Shown here piece by piece: positions 17,639-25,606 of a DNA stretch of 64,000 bases. Below the pieces are notes generated by a model that saw only the letters and a program-made list of their open reading frames with translations, was not told the origin of the DNA and did no database searches. The stretch spans positions 2,790,001-2,854,000 of the forward strand of contig NZ_CP042171.1 in the NCBI RefSeq assembly GCF_005938645.2, given 5' to 3'. Every line of letters starts with the position of its first letter. The first letter of the stretch is position 1. The position numbers were made by a program, and so were the translations under genes. The stretch is from Pedobacter sp. KBS0701 (lineage in GTDB: Bacteria; Bacteroidota; Bacteroidia; Sphingobacteriales; Sphingobacteriaceae).

Positions 17639-18481
17639 ATGAGGATTAAAAAGTATTATATTGTATTGATTATCGTTTCTTTTTTTAGTGCTACGGAATA
17701 TGTTGCTGCACAGGTGAAGCGTATCATTACCTTAAGCAGTGCCATTAGTGAAACCGTAAATGCATTGGGTTACGGTAAGAATATTCTGGCTACTGATGTA
17801 ACCAGTGTATCGCCGGAAGAGATTAACAGATTGCCCAAAGTGAGCAGAAACCGCTCTTTTTCTGTTGAAAGTATTACCGCTTACCGTCCAGATCTTATTT
17901 TGGTACCTGAAGGAGATTTTTCTAAAGAAAACCTTTACCAGTTTAAATCATTGGGTATCCGGGTGGTTACCATCCGCCAGGAATTTTCTGTTCAGGGTGC
18001 AACAAAATTTATCAGGCAAATTGCCAATGCCATTGGCGATAAGGCACGCGGAGAACAACTGGCACAAAAAACAGAAAGTAACATCAAAACCACTTTAACT
18101 CAGCTAAAAAAGAGCAGCAAAAGCCCGAAGGTTTTATTTATTTATGCACGTGGCGTTGGCACCATGAATGTCGCCGGCAAAGGCAGCAGCATAGATGAGA
18201 TCATTAAACTGGCAGGAGGCAAAAATGCCATTCAGGAGTTTAGCGAGTTTAAACCTTATACCACTGAAGCATTGATTAAAAGCAATCCGGATGTGATTTT
18301 AATGTTCGATTTCGGATTAAGCAGTTTAGGCGGAAGAGCAGCCTTTTTAGATCTTCCTGGTGTAAGTTATACCAATGCCGGAAAAAATAAAAAGATCATA
18401 GAAATGAACGGACCTCTTCTGATCAACTTTAGCAATAGACTGCCAGAAGCCATTAAAGCACTAAATAACCGTATTTTGTAA
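17639..18481 (+). CDS. hmuT: Heme ABC transporter periplasmic substrate-binding protein
   Basis: A 280-residue protein with a signal peptide ('FFSATEYVAAQ') and a periplasmic-binding-protein fold of the BtuF/HmuT class (PF01497). Typical segments are 'KRIITLSSAISETVNALGYGKNILATDVTSVSPEEINRLPKV' at the start, 'ESITAYRPDLILV', and 'VAGKGSSIDEIIKLAGGKNAI'. It should carry heme in the periplasm to the HmuU permease. Its stop overlaps the hmuU start (TAATG at 18479), showing translational coupling. Heme rather than cobalamin or siderophore is inferred from the adjoining hmuY and heme oxygenase genes. Confidence 0.92.
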   Translation: MRIKKYYIVLIIVSFFSATEYVAAQVKRIITLSSAISETVNALGYGKNILATDVTSVSPEEINRLPKVSRNRSFSVESITAYRPDLILVPEGDFSKENLYQFKSLGIRVVTIRQEFSVQGATKFIRQIANAIGDKARGEQLAQKTESNIKTTLTQLKKSSKSPKVLFIYARGVGTMNVAGKGSSIDEIIKLAGGKNAIQEFSEFKPYTTEALIKSNPDVILMFDFGLSSLGGRAAFLDLPGVSYTNAGKNKKIIEMNGPLLINFSNRLPEAIKALNNRIL

Positions 18482-19524
18482 TGAAAAGAACCGTTATTTA
18501 TACCTGCCTGAGTGTAAGTTTATTGGTTGCCATCTGTTTTTCCTTAGCCTCAGGTGCCATGCACATTCCCATAAAAGAAGTGATTAATACCCTAACCCAT
18601 GCCATGGGGTTTTCTGTTTTTGGCAGTGCCGGTCACGGTATAAATGAAGGGGTAATTATGATGATCAGACTGCCCCGCACCTTGATGGGTGTACTGGTTG
18701 GTGCAGCTTTGGGCATTTCTGGTGCAGCCATACAAGGAATATTCAGGAATCCATTGGCCGAACCCAGTTTGGTAGGTATATCGGCTGGGGCATCGTTAAT
18801 GGCGGTATTAATTATTGCTTTCGAAACGCTGTTATTTTCTAGTTTGAGTCAGCTGCTGGGTTATTACCTTTTGGCCTTTGGCGCTTTTGCCGGTGCAGGC
18901 ATTACCGCCATGCTGGTGTACAATCTTTCTAAAATCAATGGACAGGCAAATGTTTCGACCATGTTGCTCGCGGGTATTGCCATCAATGCAATGGCTGGCG
19001 CTTTAACCGGATTGGTTACTTATCTGGCCGATGAACAGAAACTCAGGAGCATTACCTTCTGGATGATGGGCAGCCTGGGCGGGGCTACCTGGCAAAATGT
19101 AAGCTGCTTGTTTCCTTTTGTACTTATCCCTGTAATTGGGCTCCCATTTTTAGCCAAAGGTTTAAATCTATTTGCCATTGGCGAAAATCAGGTAGAATTG
19201 ATAGGCTTAAACCCCAACCGCATTAAAATATTGGTGGTGGTATTGGCTACCATGGCTGTTGGTGCTTCTGTTGCCGTTTCGGGAATTATTGGTTTTATTG
19301 GCCTGCTCATCCCCCATCTTACTCGTTTGTTGGGCGGAGTAGATCATCGTTTTGTACTTCCTGTTTCGGCATTAATGGGTGCATTGGTACTTACATTGGC
19401 TGATATGGTTTCGAGATTGATTGTGCAACCAATCGAATTGCCGATTGGTGCGGTTACTGCTTTAATGGGTACGCCCATATTTTTATATATCCTCATTAAA
19501 GACAAAAAGAAATTAGTTAATTAA
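18481..19524 (+). CDS. hmuU: Heme ABC transporter permease (FecCD family)
   Basis: A 347-residue membrane protein of the BtuC/FecCD permease family with about ten helices. Family marks include 'RLPRTLMGVLVGAALGISGAAIQGIFRNPLAEPSLVGISAGAS' near residue 61 and 'GIIGFIGLLIPHLTRLLGGVDHR' near 265, the loop that contacts the ATPase. It should form the inner membrane channel for heme with HmuV. It overlaps hmuT by one base and is followed by hmuV after 11 nt. Confidence 0.95.
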   Translation: MKRTVIYTCLSVSLLVAICFSLASGAMHIPIKEVINTLTHAMGFSVFGSAGHGINEGVIMMIRLPRTLMGVLVGAALGISGAAIQGIFRNPLAEPSLVGISAGASLMAVLIIAFETLLFSSLSQLLGYYLLAFGAFAGAGITAMLVYNLSKINGQANVSTMLLAGIAINAMAGALTGLVTYLADEQKLRSITFWMMGSLGGATWQNVSCLFPFVLIPVIGLPFLAKGLNLFAIGENQVELIGLNPNRIKILVVVLATMAVGASVAVSGIIGFIGLLIPHLTRLLGGVDHRFVLPVSALMGALVLTLADMVSRLIVQPIELPIGAVTALMGTPIFLYILIKDKKKLVN

Positions 19525-19535
19525 ATAATCGATTT

Positions 19536-20423
19536 ATGCTCAGAGTAGAATCCATCAGCTATAAATTAAACAACAGGCCACTTTTAAAAGATATCTCATT
19601 CAGTATCAGGCCAGGCGAAATGGTTGCACTTTTAGGGTCGAACGGTGCCGGGAAATCTACCTTAATGCGACTGCTTTCTGGTGAACGAAAGCCCGACAGC
19701 GGGCGGATTATGTTATACGGAGCAGATATTAAACATTATAACCGAAAAGTACTGGCCACCAAAAGGGCTTATCTGCAACAACACAACCCCATTACCATGG
19801 CCTTTAGTGTGAAAGAAATCGTGATGATGGGCCGTTATGGTTTTAAAAGTTTATCATCGGCCAAAAATGATCCGCTAGCCCTTACCGAAACGATGGAAAT
19901 CTGCGGATTAACTGATCTTGCAGACCGATCGATGTTAAGTCTTTCGGGAGGTGAACAGCAACGTGTACACCTGGCACGGGTACTGGCCCAATTGTGGGAC
20001 AATAAAGACTCGGTATTGCTCCTGGACGAACCGACCAACAATATGGATCTTCAGTTTCAGCACCAAACTCTTGCTATAGCCGCTGCCATGGCAAAAAAGG
20101 GGTATATGATTGTAGTGGTATTGCACGAAGTTAATCTCGCAGCGCAATATGCCAGTCGCATAATTATTTTAAAAGACGGTAGAAAATGGTGGGATGGAAC
20201 ACCTGTACAGGTACTTACCCCTCAGCATATATATACGGCATTTGGCATCCATGCACAGGCCTATACAGACCAAAGCAGCCTAAAAACGATTATTGTACCC
20301 AAAGAAATTAAGCTTTATGCGGCAAAATTTAACACCAATCTGAAAACGACACAACAACCCATATATAAGTTAAAGACTATCGAAACTGATGAATTAATCA
20401 ACCTCCAATCTGTAAAGATTTAA
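19536..20423 (+). CDS. hmuV: Heme ABC transporter ATP-binding protein
   Basis: A 295-residue ATPase. Walker A is 'GSNGAGKST' (34-42), the Q-loop 'YLQQHN', the signature 'LSGGEQQRVHLARVLAQL' near 135, Walker B 'SVLLLDEPTNNMDL', and the switch histidine in 'VVVLHEVNLAAQYA'. This is the HmuV/FepC pattern for iron-chelate and heme importers. The C-terminal 45 residues beyond the usual fold are basic and variable. It powers HmuTU. The next gene starts 12 nt downstream, so the small Fur-like gene is in the same operon. Confidence 0.95.
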   Translation: MLRVESISYKLNNRPLLKDISFSIRPGEMVALLGSNGAGKSTLMRLLSGERKPDSGRIMLYGADIKHYNRKVLATKRAYLQQHNPITMAFSVKEIVMMGRYGFKSLSSAKNDPLALTETMEICGLTDLADRSMLSLSGGEQQRVHLARVLAQLWDNKDSVLLLDEPTNNMDLQFQHQTLAIAAAMAKKGYMIVVVLHEVNLAAQYASRIIILKDGRKWWDGTPVQVLTPQHIYTAFGIHAQAYTDQSSLKTIIVPKEIKLYAAKFNTNLKTTQQPIYKLKTIETDELINLQSVKI

Positions 20424-20435
20424 TCTCCGCTACCT

Positions 20436-20786
20436 ATGGAAAACATTCAAAAACTACTTAACAGCGCACAAACTATTGGCCAGTTACCAAATTCGGCCTG
20501 TACCGACGCTTTTAAAGAAACACTTTTAAAAACGATAAACGATTACTGTAGATTAAAACGCCTGGCCTTTTCCGAAAAAAGATTATGGATTGCGTTTAAA
20601 CTGATGGAGGTAAGGGATTTTATTCATCCCGAATCGCTTTGGCTAATGCTTAAGGAAGATAAAACACCCATCAGCATCGGTTGTGTATATACCAACCTAA
20701 AGCTAATGGAAGCAGCAGGTATAGCCGAAGCGCAAAGTGCAGGATCGAGACTAATCCTGTATAAGATCAGAGTCTTACATCACTAG
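20436..20786 (+). CDS. Fur-like winged-helix protein lacking the metal-binding domain
   Basis: A 116-residue protein, complete from ATG to stop. Residues about 40-105 match the Fur DNA-binding domain: 'RLAFSEKRLWIAFKLMEVRDFIHPESLWLMLKEDK', then the recognition helix 'ISIGCVYTNLKLMEAAGIAE' (Fur usually has 'ISLATVYRTLKLLEEAGLV'). The chain stops where Fur's histidine-rich dimerisation and metal domain would begin, so it is not a normal Fur. It is the last gene of the hmuTUV operon and overlaps the araC-type gene tail-to-tail by 20 bp. It may modulate iron-responsive promoters of this locus; that is inference. Confidence 0.7.
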   Translation: MENIQKLLNSAQTIGQLPNSACTDAFKETLLKTINDYCRLKRLAFSEKRLWIAFKLMEVRDFIHPESLWLMLKEDKTPISIGCVYTNLKLMEAAGIAEAQSAGSRLILYKIRVLHH

Positions 20787-21747
20787 GCAAAATGCCGTAG
20801 TATTTTTTGAATGCGTTGGTGAAACTGGACTGATGTTTAAAACCAACGTTTATCCCTACCTCGTACATATTTTTGCCTTCTTCTAAGATCAATCTTTTGG
20901 CCTCTTCCATTCTTAAACGGGTTACAAAATCGTATATAGTACTGCCAAAATATTTTTTAAAGCCTGTTCTCAATTTAAATTCATTGAGCAAGATCATTTT
21001 AGAAAGCTGTTTATGGGTTGGTGGATCGATATAATCGCGTTCCAGAATCTCCCTGGCTTCTTCAAGTTTTGGGATATCGCGATCAAGTAGCGACTCTCTA
21101 CCGCCTTGTATATGCTGACTAAATTGTTCCAGTTGGTACATAATCAGTTCCGTAATCCGGGCATCGGTAAACAGGCGTTTCAATTCCCCATCCTGCCTGC
21201 AGGTGATGATCGCTTCGATTGACCTGCGCATTTCTGGTGTCATAAAAAGATCGTGTTCGGCAAAAGAGGTCGATACCCCTTTTTCCATCTCCTGTACAAA
21301 TTGCTCATGCAATGGAGAGTACAAATCCACTAAGCGTAAATAGTAATCTTTAGAGAGTACGATTAGAAAATATACAAATTCTACATCGGGCTTCACATCG
21401 TAAGCTTGCTTTGCTGAGGGAATATAGCGGATATTATGTCTGCTCCGGCCGTATTCAGCCGATTGTTTACCCGCAACGCCCGAACCATTTTTACTGCTAA
21501 AAATAAACTGACAGGTAATAGCCTCTCCTTCTACCTCGGTAAGGATCCTCGCAGGTCCATCAAATTTCATTTCAGAATGCACCAAAAAAAGACCATTGGT
21601 AGAGAGCTGATAATTTTTAATGCCTACCGGAGCATCTTTAATGGTTAGTGATTTTTCGGATAATCGGTGATCTGGAACATATTTATCTGGAATTTCTTCC
21701 ATGAACAGAAAATCTTTCTGATGCTCTATTCTTGCCTTTACAATCAT
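20767..21747 (-). CDS. AraC family transcriptional regulator (PchR-like)
   Basis: A 326-residue regulator. The C-terminal ~100 residues carry two helix-turn-helix units: 'THKQLSKMILLNEFKLRTGFKKYFGSTIYDFVTRLRMEEAK' and 'MYEVGINVGFKHQSSFTNAFKKYYGILPSD'. The N-terminal part ('GLFLVHSEMKFDGPARILTEVEG') resembles PchR-type regulators that sense siderophores or related ligands. The ATG at 21747 is used; an internal ATG at 21702 is possible. Lying beside the heme operons, it is the best candidate to bind the 21-bp direct repeats upstream of hmuY. Its own promoter carries the AT-rich box. Confidence 0.9.
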   Translation of the reverse strand: MIVKARIEHQKDFLFMEEIPDKYVPDHRLSEKSLTIKDAPVGIKNYQLSTNGLFLVHSEMKFDGPARILTEVEGEAITCQFIFSSKNGSGVAGKQSAEYGRSRHNIRYIPSAKQAYDVKPDVEFVYFLIVLSKDYYLRLVDLYSPLHEQFVQEMEKGVSTSFAEHDLFMTPEMRRSIEAIITCRQDGELKRLFTDARITELIMYQLEQFSQHIQGGRESLLDRDIPKLEEAREILERDYIDPPTHKQLSKMILLNEFKLRTGFKKYFGSTIYDFVTRLRMEEAKRLILEEGKNMYEVGINVGFKHQSSFTNAFKKYYGILPSDVRL

Positions 21748-21780
21748 TCCGGTCTGGGTTAATGTCTAATCATGGATAAA

Positions 21781-21816
21781 CAAATATACAATATTATTTA
21801 TATCAATTCTAAATAA
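21781..21816 (-). promoter_or_regulatory. araC-type gene promoter with AT-rich candidate repressor box
   Basis: The -7 box TATATTTG reads on the minus strand from 21788 to 21781. Just upstream is the 23-bp box 21794-21816, with 7-bp inverted arms TTATTTA/TAAATAA and minus-strand core TATTTAGAATTGATATAAA. It occupies the spacer and -33 region, where a bound repressor would block transcription. It closely matches the box at the hmuY operon. Confidence 0.6.
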
Positions 21817-22009
21817 GAGTAATTAATCTGCATCTCTATGTTGGGAGATATAAAATGAAAGATATTGTCTGGCACTGTTCGTTTTCGAACGAAAACCGTT
21901 CAATTACGGACATGTTTTGTTTAGATTTTCTAAAAAAGAGCCTGAGATGGGTTTAGAGCAATATTTTCCTTATTGGCACAAACTTGGCACCATTAAAGAA
22001 AATGTAAAA

Positions 22010-23281
22010 ATGAAGAAAATAATAACGCTTGCGGTTATCGCGATCTCCATACTATTTAAACCCAGCCAGGCCTGTACGGTAATTTCCTGTGCATTAAAAG
22101 GCGAAGTATTCGCTGCAGCCAATGAAGATGACTACATGGGCTTTGCAAGGATGTGGTTTAACCCTAAAACTGCAGAAAGATATGGTTCGGTTTGTTTTGG
22201 ACTTCCTGATCTGCAAGCACAGGCGGCCATGAATGAATATGGCCTGTTTTACGATTTTACTGCACAAAATATCGATCCTGCAAAATACCATCCTAAAAAC
22301 ATATATAAAGGGGATCTTTTTTTTGAAATTCTCGGCAAATGTAAAACCGTAAAAGAAGCTTTGGCTTATCTGGAAAAATACGATTACGCCATCAGTTCGC
22401 AGGTATTAATTGCAGATGCACTTGGAAATTCAATCATCATTAATGCGGGTACTAAATTACCCAAATCAGGGTATTATCAGATCAATACAAATTTTGATAT
22501 CAGCAAGGTAAAAATCAAAACCTATTCTTGCCGGAGATATGATATTTCGGAAGAGATGCTAAAAGCGGCAAAAACTATAAACGTTCCCTTTTTTCGGGAT
22601 ATTTTAAACCGTACCCGCCAGGAAGGGAAACTATCTACCATTTATAGCAATATCTATGATCTTAAACGCGGAATCATTGCGATATATCACTTTCACGATT
22701 TTGAACATCCTTATGTAATTGATTTAAAGAAAGAATTGGCAAAAGGTTACCGATTGGAAAAAATAAGCGATCATTTTCCTACAAGTTTTGCATACGAACA
22801 GTTTTCGATTAGTGATCGGGCCATGTACCGTAAGGAAATGATTTTGGATGAAATTAAGAAAAACGAGTTACAACCCACCCTTAACCATTACTTCGATTTA
22901 AGCAGAAGTGCCGTTAAAAGAGACACTACCATCAATAGTGTACTACTGGAGGTCGGCATTCAATTGATTAAGGATAGTTACAACCAACATGCTAATGGCG
23001 GGATATGGGAATATTGGTTTGCAATGCCCGGTGGTTTTAAAATAGAAAATTTTAATGATGAACGTATAAATGCAGCTGCAGAAATATTCGATTATTTAGG
23101 TGCTGAAAAAGGAATAGATACCAAATTAAAGAATTTTATCTATGAGTTGAGTGCTTATGCTAAGCTTATTCAGGGTAATCAGAATAAGGCGAAAGAATAT
23201 TATGTAATAGCCGCAGCCAGTAGCACTGATACCTGGCCAATATCATTTATACGATCAAAGAAAATGCTGACTATTTTGTAA
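22010..23281 (+). CDS. Linear amide C-N hydrolase family protein (Ntn-hydrolase, choloylglycine hydrolase-like)
   Basis: From the ATG at 22010 the protein has 423 residues and a proper signal peptide ending 'FKPSQA'. The frame is open upstream to 21917, but that would bury the signal. Cleavage would expose Cys in 'CTVISCALKGEVFAAANEDDYMG', the N-terminal nucleophile layout of Ntn-hydrolases (choloylglycine hydrolase or acyl-amide hydrolases). Further on are 'AAMNEYGLFYDFTAQN' and 'VLIADALGNSIIINAG', both consistent with that fold. It is exported, and the substrate could be any N-acyl amide. The C-terminal ~110 residues extend beyond the fold. Not obviously linked to its neighbours. Confidence 0.78.
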   Translation: MKKIITLAVIAISILFKPSQACTVISCALKGEVFAAANEDDYMGFARMWFNPKTAERYGSVCFGLPDLQAQAAMNEYGLFYDFTAQNIDPAKYHPKNIYKGDLFFEILGKCKTVKEALAYLEKYDYAISSQVLIADALGNSIIINAGTKLPKSGYYQINTNFDISKVKIKTYSCRRYDISEEMLKAAKTINVPFFRDILNRTRQEGKLSTIYSNIYDLKRGIIAIYHFHDFEHPYVIDLKKELAKGYRLEKISDHFPTSFAYEQFSISDRAMYRKEMILDEIKKNELQPTLNHYFDLSRSAVKRDTTINSVLLEVGIQLIKDSYNQHANGGIWEYWFAMPGGFKIENFNDERINAAAEIFDYLGAEKGIDTKLKNFIYELSAYAKLIQGNQNKAKEYYVIAAASSTDTWPISFIRSKKMLTIL

Positions 23282-23967
23282 AAAAATCATTCTAACCCGG
23301 AGCCTGCTTAAATTTTTATAACAAATATATAAATGGCCTTTTGCCGTCACAAGAGCGTAGTCGATGGCTTTGTTAATGTGTTGAAATGGTCTTCGACTAC
23401 GCTACCATTGACAGAATCCACTAGTTCGGGGCGTTATTCTCGCGCATGCGGGAATCTTAGTACAAGCGTTTTAAGATTATTCATAAGTATTCCCTGTTTC
23501 AAAGGCATTCATGAGCACTCCGTGGTTCCCAATCAAGTTGGGAATGAAGATTTCTCGAGGGGTATTACCTAATTAAATTTTATCTGTCAATCATATTGAT
23601 TTTTATATAATAAATTATTCCTCAGAATGACATACGAAATAAATTTTATTTAATTTTAAACAGGCTCTTAATACCTAAGCATTGTGCTTTAATATTTCTG
23701 TATTGCATACAGTTAATAAAGAATTTAAGCAAAACGTAATCTAAAAAAAAAGAAATCCTATCTAAAAGAACGTGTCTAATTAGATAGGAAGAGAGTTAAA
23801 TTACATGTTTGATAGGTAGATGTAAATATTAGTTGATGTGCAATTCAGCTAAAAATGCTACAAGGACGAAATTTGGTTTTAATTGATAGCGAAGATCGTA
23901 TTTGATTTAACTTTTATGATACAGGTTACATAGATCGGTCTGTTTTCATTACAGATAGGTGCAAACG
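23282..23967. other. Long intergenic region with degenerate repeats
   Basis: No supported gene in 686 bp. At 23346-23405 GAGCGTAGTCGATGG is mirrored by TCTTCGACTACGCTACC. Around 23434-23560 are 'CGCGCATGCGGGAATCTTAG' and 'GTTCCCAATCAAGTTGGGAA' segments, typical repeat debris. At about 23759-23788 CTATCT pairs with AGATAG. The part next to the cold-shock gene is AT-rich and featureless. Confidence 0.6.
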
Positions 23968-24189
23968 TTAGTCAGATTTTATATCCAACACTATAATATT
24001 AGTAGCCTGGCATCCTATCTGTCCATGTTCCAAATTGAAGCGAACCTTAGTTCCTACTACTAAAGCAGGACGATAAATCCCAACTAATTTATTATTATCT
24101 GCATAAATCATCTCTTTTCTACCGTCAAGCGCAATAAATCCGAAACCTCTTACCGGATTATACCATTTAATTACCCCTGTATATATCAT
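23968..24189 (-). CDS. Cold-shock-domain-like small protein
   Basis: A 73-residue single cold-shock domain. 'GVIKWYNPVRGFGFIALDG' contains RNP1 (GFGFI) in the usual place near the N-terminus. The RNP2 site is changed: the usual aromatic 'VFVH' is here 'MIYADNN', so nucleic-acid contacts may differ from CspA. The end ('VRFNLEHGQIGCQATNIIVLD') matches the closing strands. It is divergent from the LytTR regulator gene; their shared 122-bp region carries candidate LytTR sites. Likely RNA or ssDNA binder. Confidence 0.82.
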   Translation of the reverse strand: MIYTGVIKWYNPVRGFGFIALDGRKEMIYADNNKLVGIYRPALVVGTKVRFNLEHGQIGCQATNIIVLDIKSD

Positions 24190-24250
24190 AAAAACCTTTT
24201 TTTACCTTAAATTAGCAACTGCAAAGAAATTTTAAGGCGAAACTGGATAA

Positions 24251-24291
24251 AACGTTCTATTTTCGTTATAAAAAGGTGTAATTTCGTTATA
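24251..24291 (+). promoter_or_regulatory. Phased GTT direct repeats, candidate LytTR binding sites
   Basis: TTTCGTTATA occurs at 24261 and again at 24282, exactly 21 bp apart. A third related site, AACGTTCTA, begins at 24251, so the GTT cores are 11 and 21 bp apart on one face of the helix. LytTR proteins bind paired direct repeats with a GTT core and about this period. The sites lie 21-60 bp upstream of the LytTR regulator start, suggesting autoregulation. Confidence 0.5.
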
Positions 24292-24311
24292 TATACAATG
24301 AAGATTGACAA

Positions 24312-25037
24312 ATGATTAAGTGTATAGCCATTGATGACCAACAAAACTCAATTTCGGGTCTTGAAAAATATATAGCGGATGCCCCGAATATGGAACTCCT
24401 GGCTAGTTACACCGATCCGATGGCAGCTCTGAATGAACTGAAAAAGATTGACCAGGTAGATGTAATATTTATGGACATTCAAATGCCACATATTTCGGGC
24501 ATTGAACTTTCTAAAGCAATCCGCTCTAAAACCAGAAAACTGATATTTACTACCTCCCATGAGGAATATGCTTTTGAAGCATTCGAGGCAGAAGCAGATG
24601 CTTATCTACTTAAACCTTATGGTTATGCTAAATTTGCCTTAACGGTAAACCGGATGTTTGAAGATGAAACAGAAGATATTGCGCATGAATCTTATTTTTT
24701 TGTCAAAAATAAATCTGAAGAACACAAAGCTATTCTGGTACGATATGCAGATATAATAGCTTTTGAAAGTTTCCATAACTACATCAAAATCCATACAAAA
24801 GAGAAAGTAATTATTGCGTATTTAAGTCTGAAGGATGTTAAAGAACAGCTGAATATAGAAAAAGGCTTTATTCAACTACATAGGGGTTATATTATTTCCA
24901 TCAATCATATTTTACATGTTGAAGGCACGAGGATAACGCTTTCTAATCATACCAGCTTTACAGTGGGCGATCTTTACTACAATGATTTCCGTGACTTTTT
25001 CACCGACAAACTTATTACCAGTAAACGCAATAAATAA
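24312..25037 (+). CDS. LytTR family response regulator
   Basis: A 241-residue two-domain regulator. The receiver domain (1-120) has the acidic pair Asp8-Asp9, phospho-acceptor Asp55 ('VIFMDIQMP'), Thr ('IFTTSHEEYA') and Lys ('YLLKPYGYAKF'). The LytTR DNA-binding domain covers about 135-240 ('DIIAFESFHNYIKIHTKEKVIIAYLSLKDV', 'FIQLHRGYIISINHI'). No histidine kinase gene is adjacent on either side, so it is an orphan in this window. Direct repeats just upstream suggest it binds its own promoter. Targets unknown. Confidence 0.95.
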   Translation: MIKCIAIDDQQNSISGLEKYIADAPNMELLASYTDPMAALNELKKIDQVDVIFMDIQMPHISGIELSKAIRSKTRKLIFTTSHEEYAFEAFEAEADAYLLKPYGYAKFALTVNRMFEDETEDIAHESYFFVKNKSEEHKAILVRYADIIAFESFHNYIKIHTKEKVIIAYLSLKDVKEQLNIEKGFIQLHRGYIISINHILHVEGTRITLSNHTSFTVGDLYYNDFRDFFTDKLITSKRNK

Positions 25038-25079
25038 GCATATAATTGGCACAAAGTGTAAAGCCAAAAGCAACAGCTA

Positions 25080-25120
25080 AAAAGAAAGCCCATCTAACTT
25101 AGACGGGCTTTCTTTTTAAG
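25080..25120. terminator. Bidirectional intrinsic terminator
   Basis: AAAGAAAGCCC pairs with GGGCTTTCTTT around a short loop (TCTAACTTAGA can extend the stem). T-runs follow on both strands. It serves the LytTR regulator gene and the convergent histone H1-like gene. Confidence 0.85.
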
Positions 25121-25130
25121 CGAAAATAAA

Positions 25131-25310
25131 TTATTTAGCGCTATTTTTTTTATCAGTTACTTCAGCTCTAATTTCTTGGGCTAAAACTTTTAGGTCTTGC
25201 ATTGCTTTACGTACACGTGTACCTGCTGCAGCATTACCACCATCATAAAATTTCGTTACGTCTGCTTCTACAGAAGAGATTAGATCTTGCACTTTTTTAA
25301 ATTTGTCCAT
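25131..25310 (-). CDS. Histone H1-like protein
   Basis: A 59-residue basic helical protein from the ATG at 25310 (an upstream in-frame start at 25343 adds an atypical tail). It matches the short Bacteroidota members of the Hc1/histone H1 family (PF07432): 'DLISSVEADVTKFYDGGNAAAGTRVRKAMQDLKVLAQEIRAEV', ending in a Lys-rich tail. Such proteins bind DNA non-specifically and are counted among nucleoid proteins. Monocistronic, ending at a strong shared terminator. Confidence 0.9.
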   Translation of the reverse strand: MDKFKKVQDLISSVEADVTKFYDGGNAAAGTRVRKAMQDLKVLAQEIRAEVTDKKNSAK

Positions 25311-25606
25311 AATTTTTCTTTTATAGGGATGGTAAACATCCATTAATTAAACAATATTCCTTTCCGCTAACAATAAACGGGCCGCAAAACTATTGCTTTT
25401 TATAAATTAAACAAACGTTTATGCCAAATCATTATTGCAAACAGCATAAAATATCAGTGAAATATTTGGGCAAAGGCATCTATGCCACCCTGCTTTTAAC
25501 AAAATCTGCCTCATTTTTAGCATTTTGCAGATGGCACATTTAATCATAAAAAATTTTACGATTAGGAAAATTAATTTAGCAATTATGTTTTATCTTGGCT
25601 GGAAAT

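Noticed and set aside
23333-23572. Plus-strand open frame of 79 codons
   Set aside because: It covers inverted-repeat debris (GAGCGTAGTCGA arms and CGCATGCGGGAATC segments) and has no promoter or domain.
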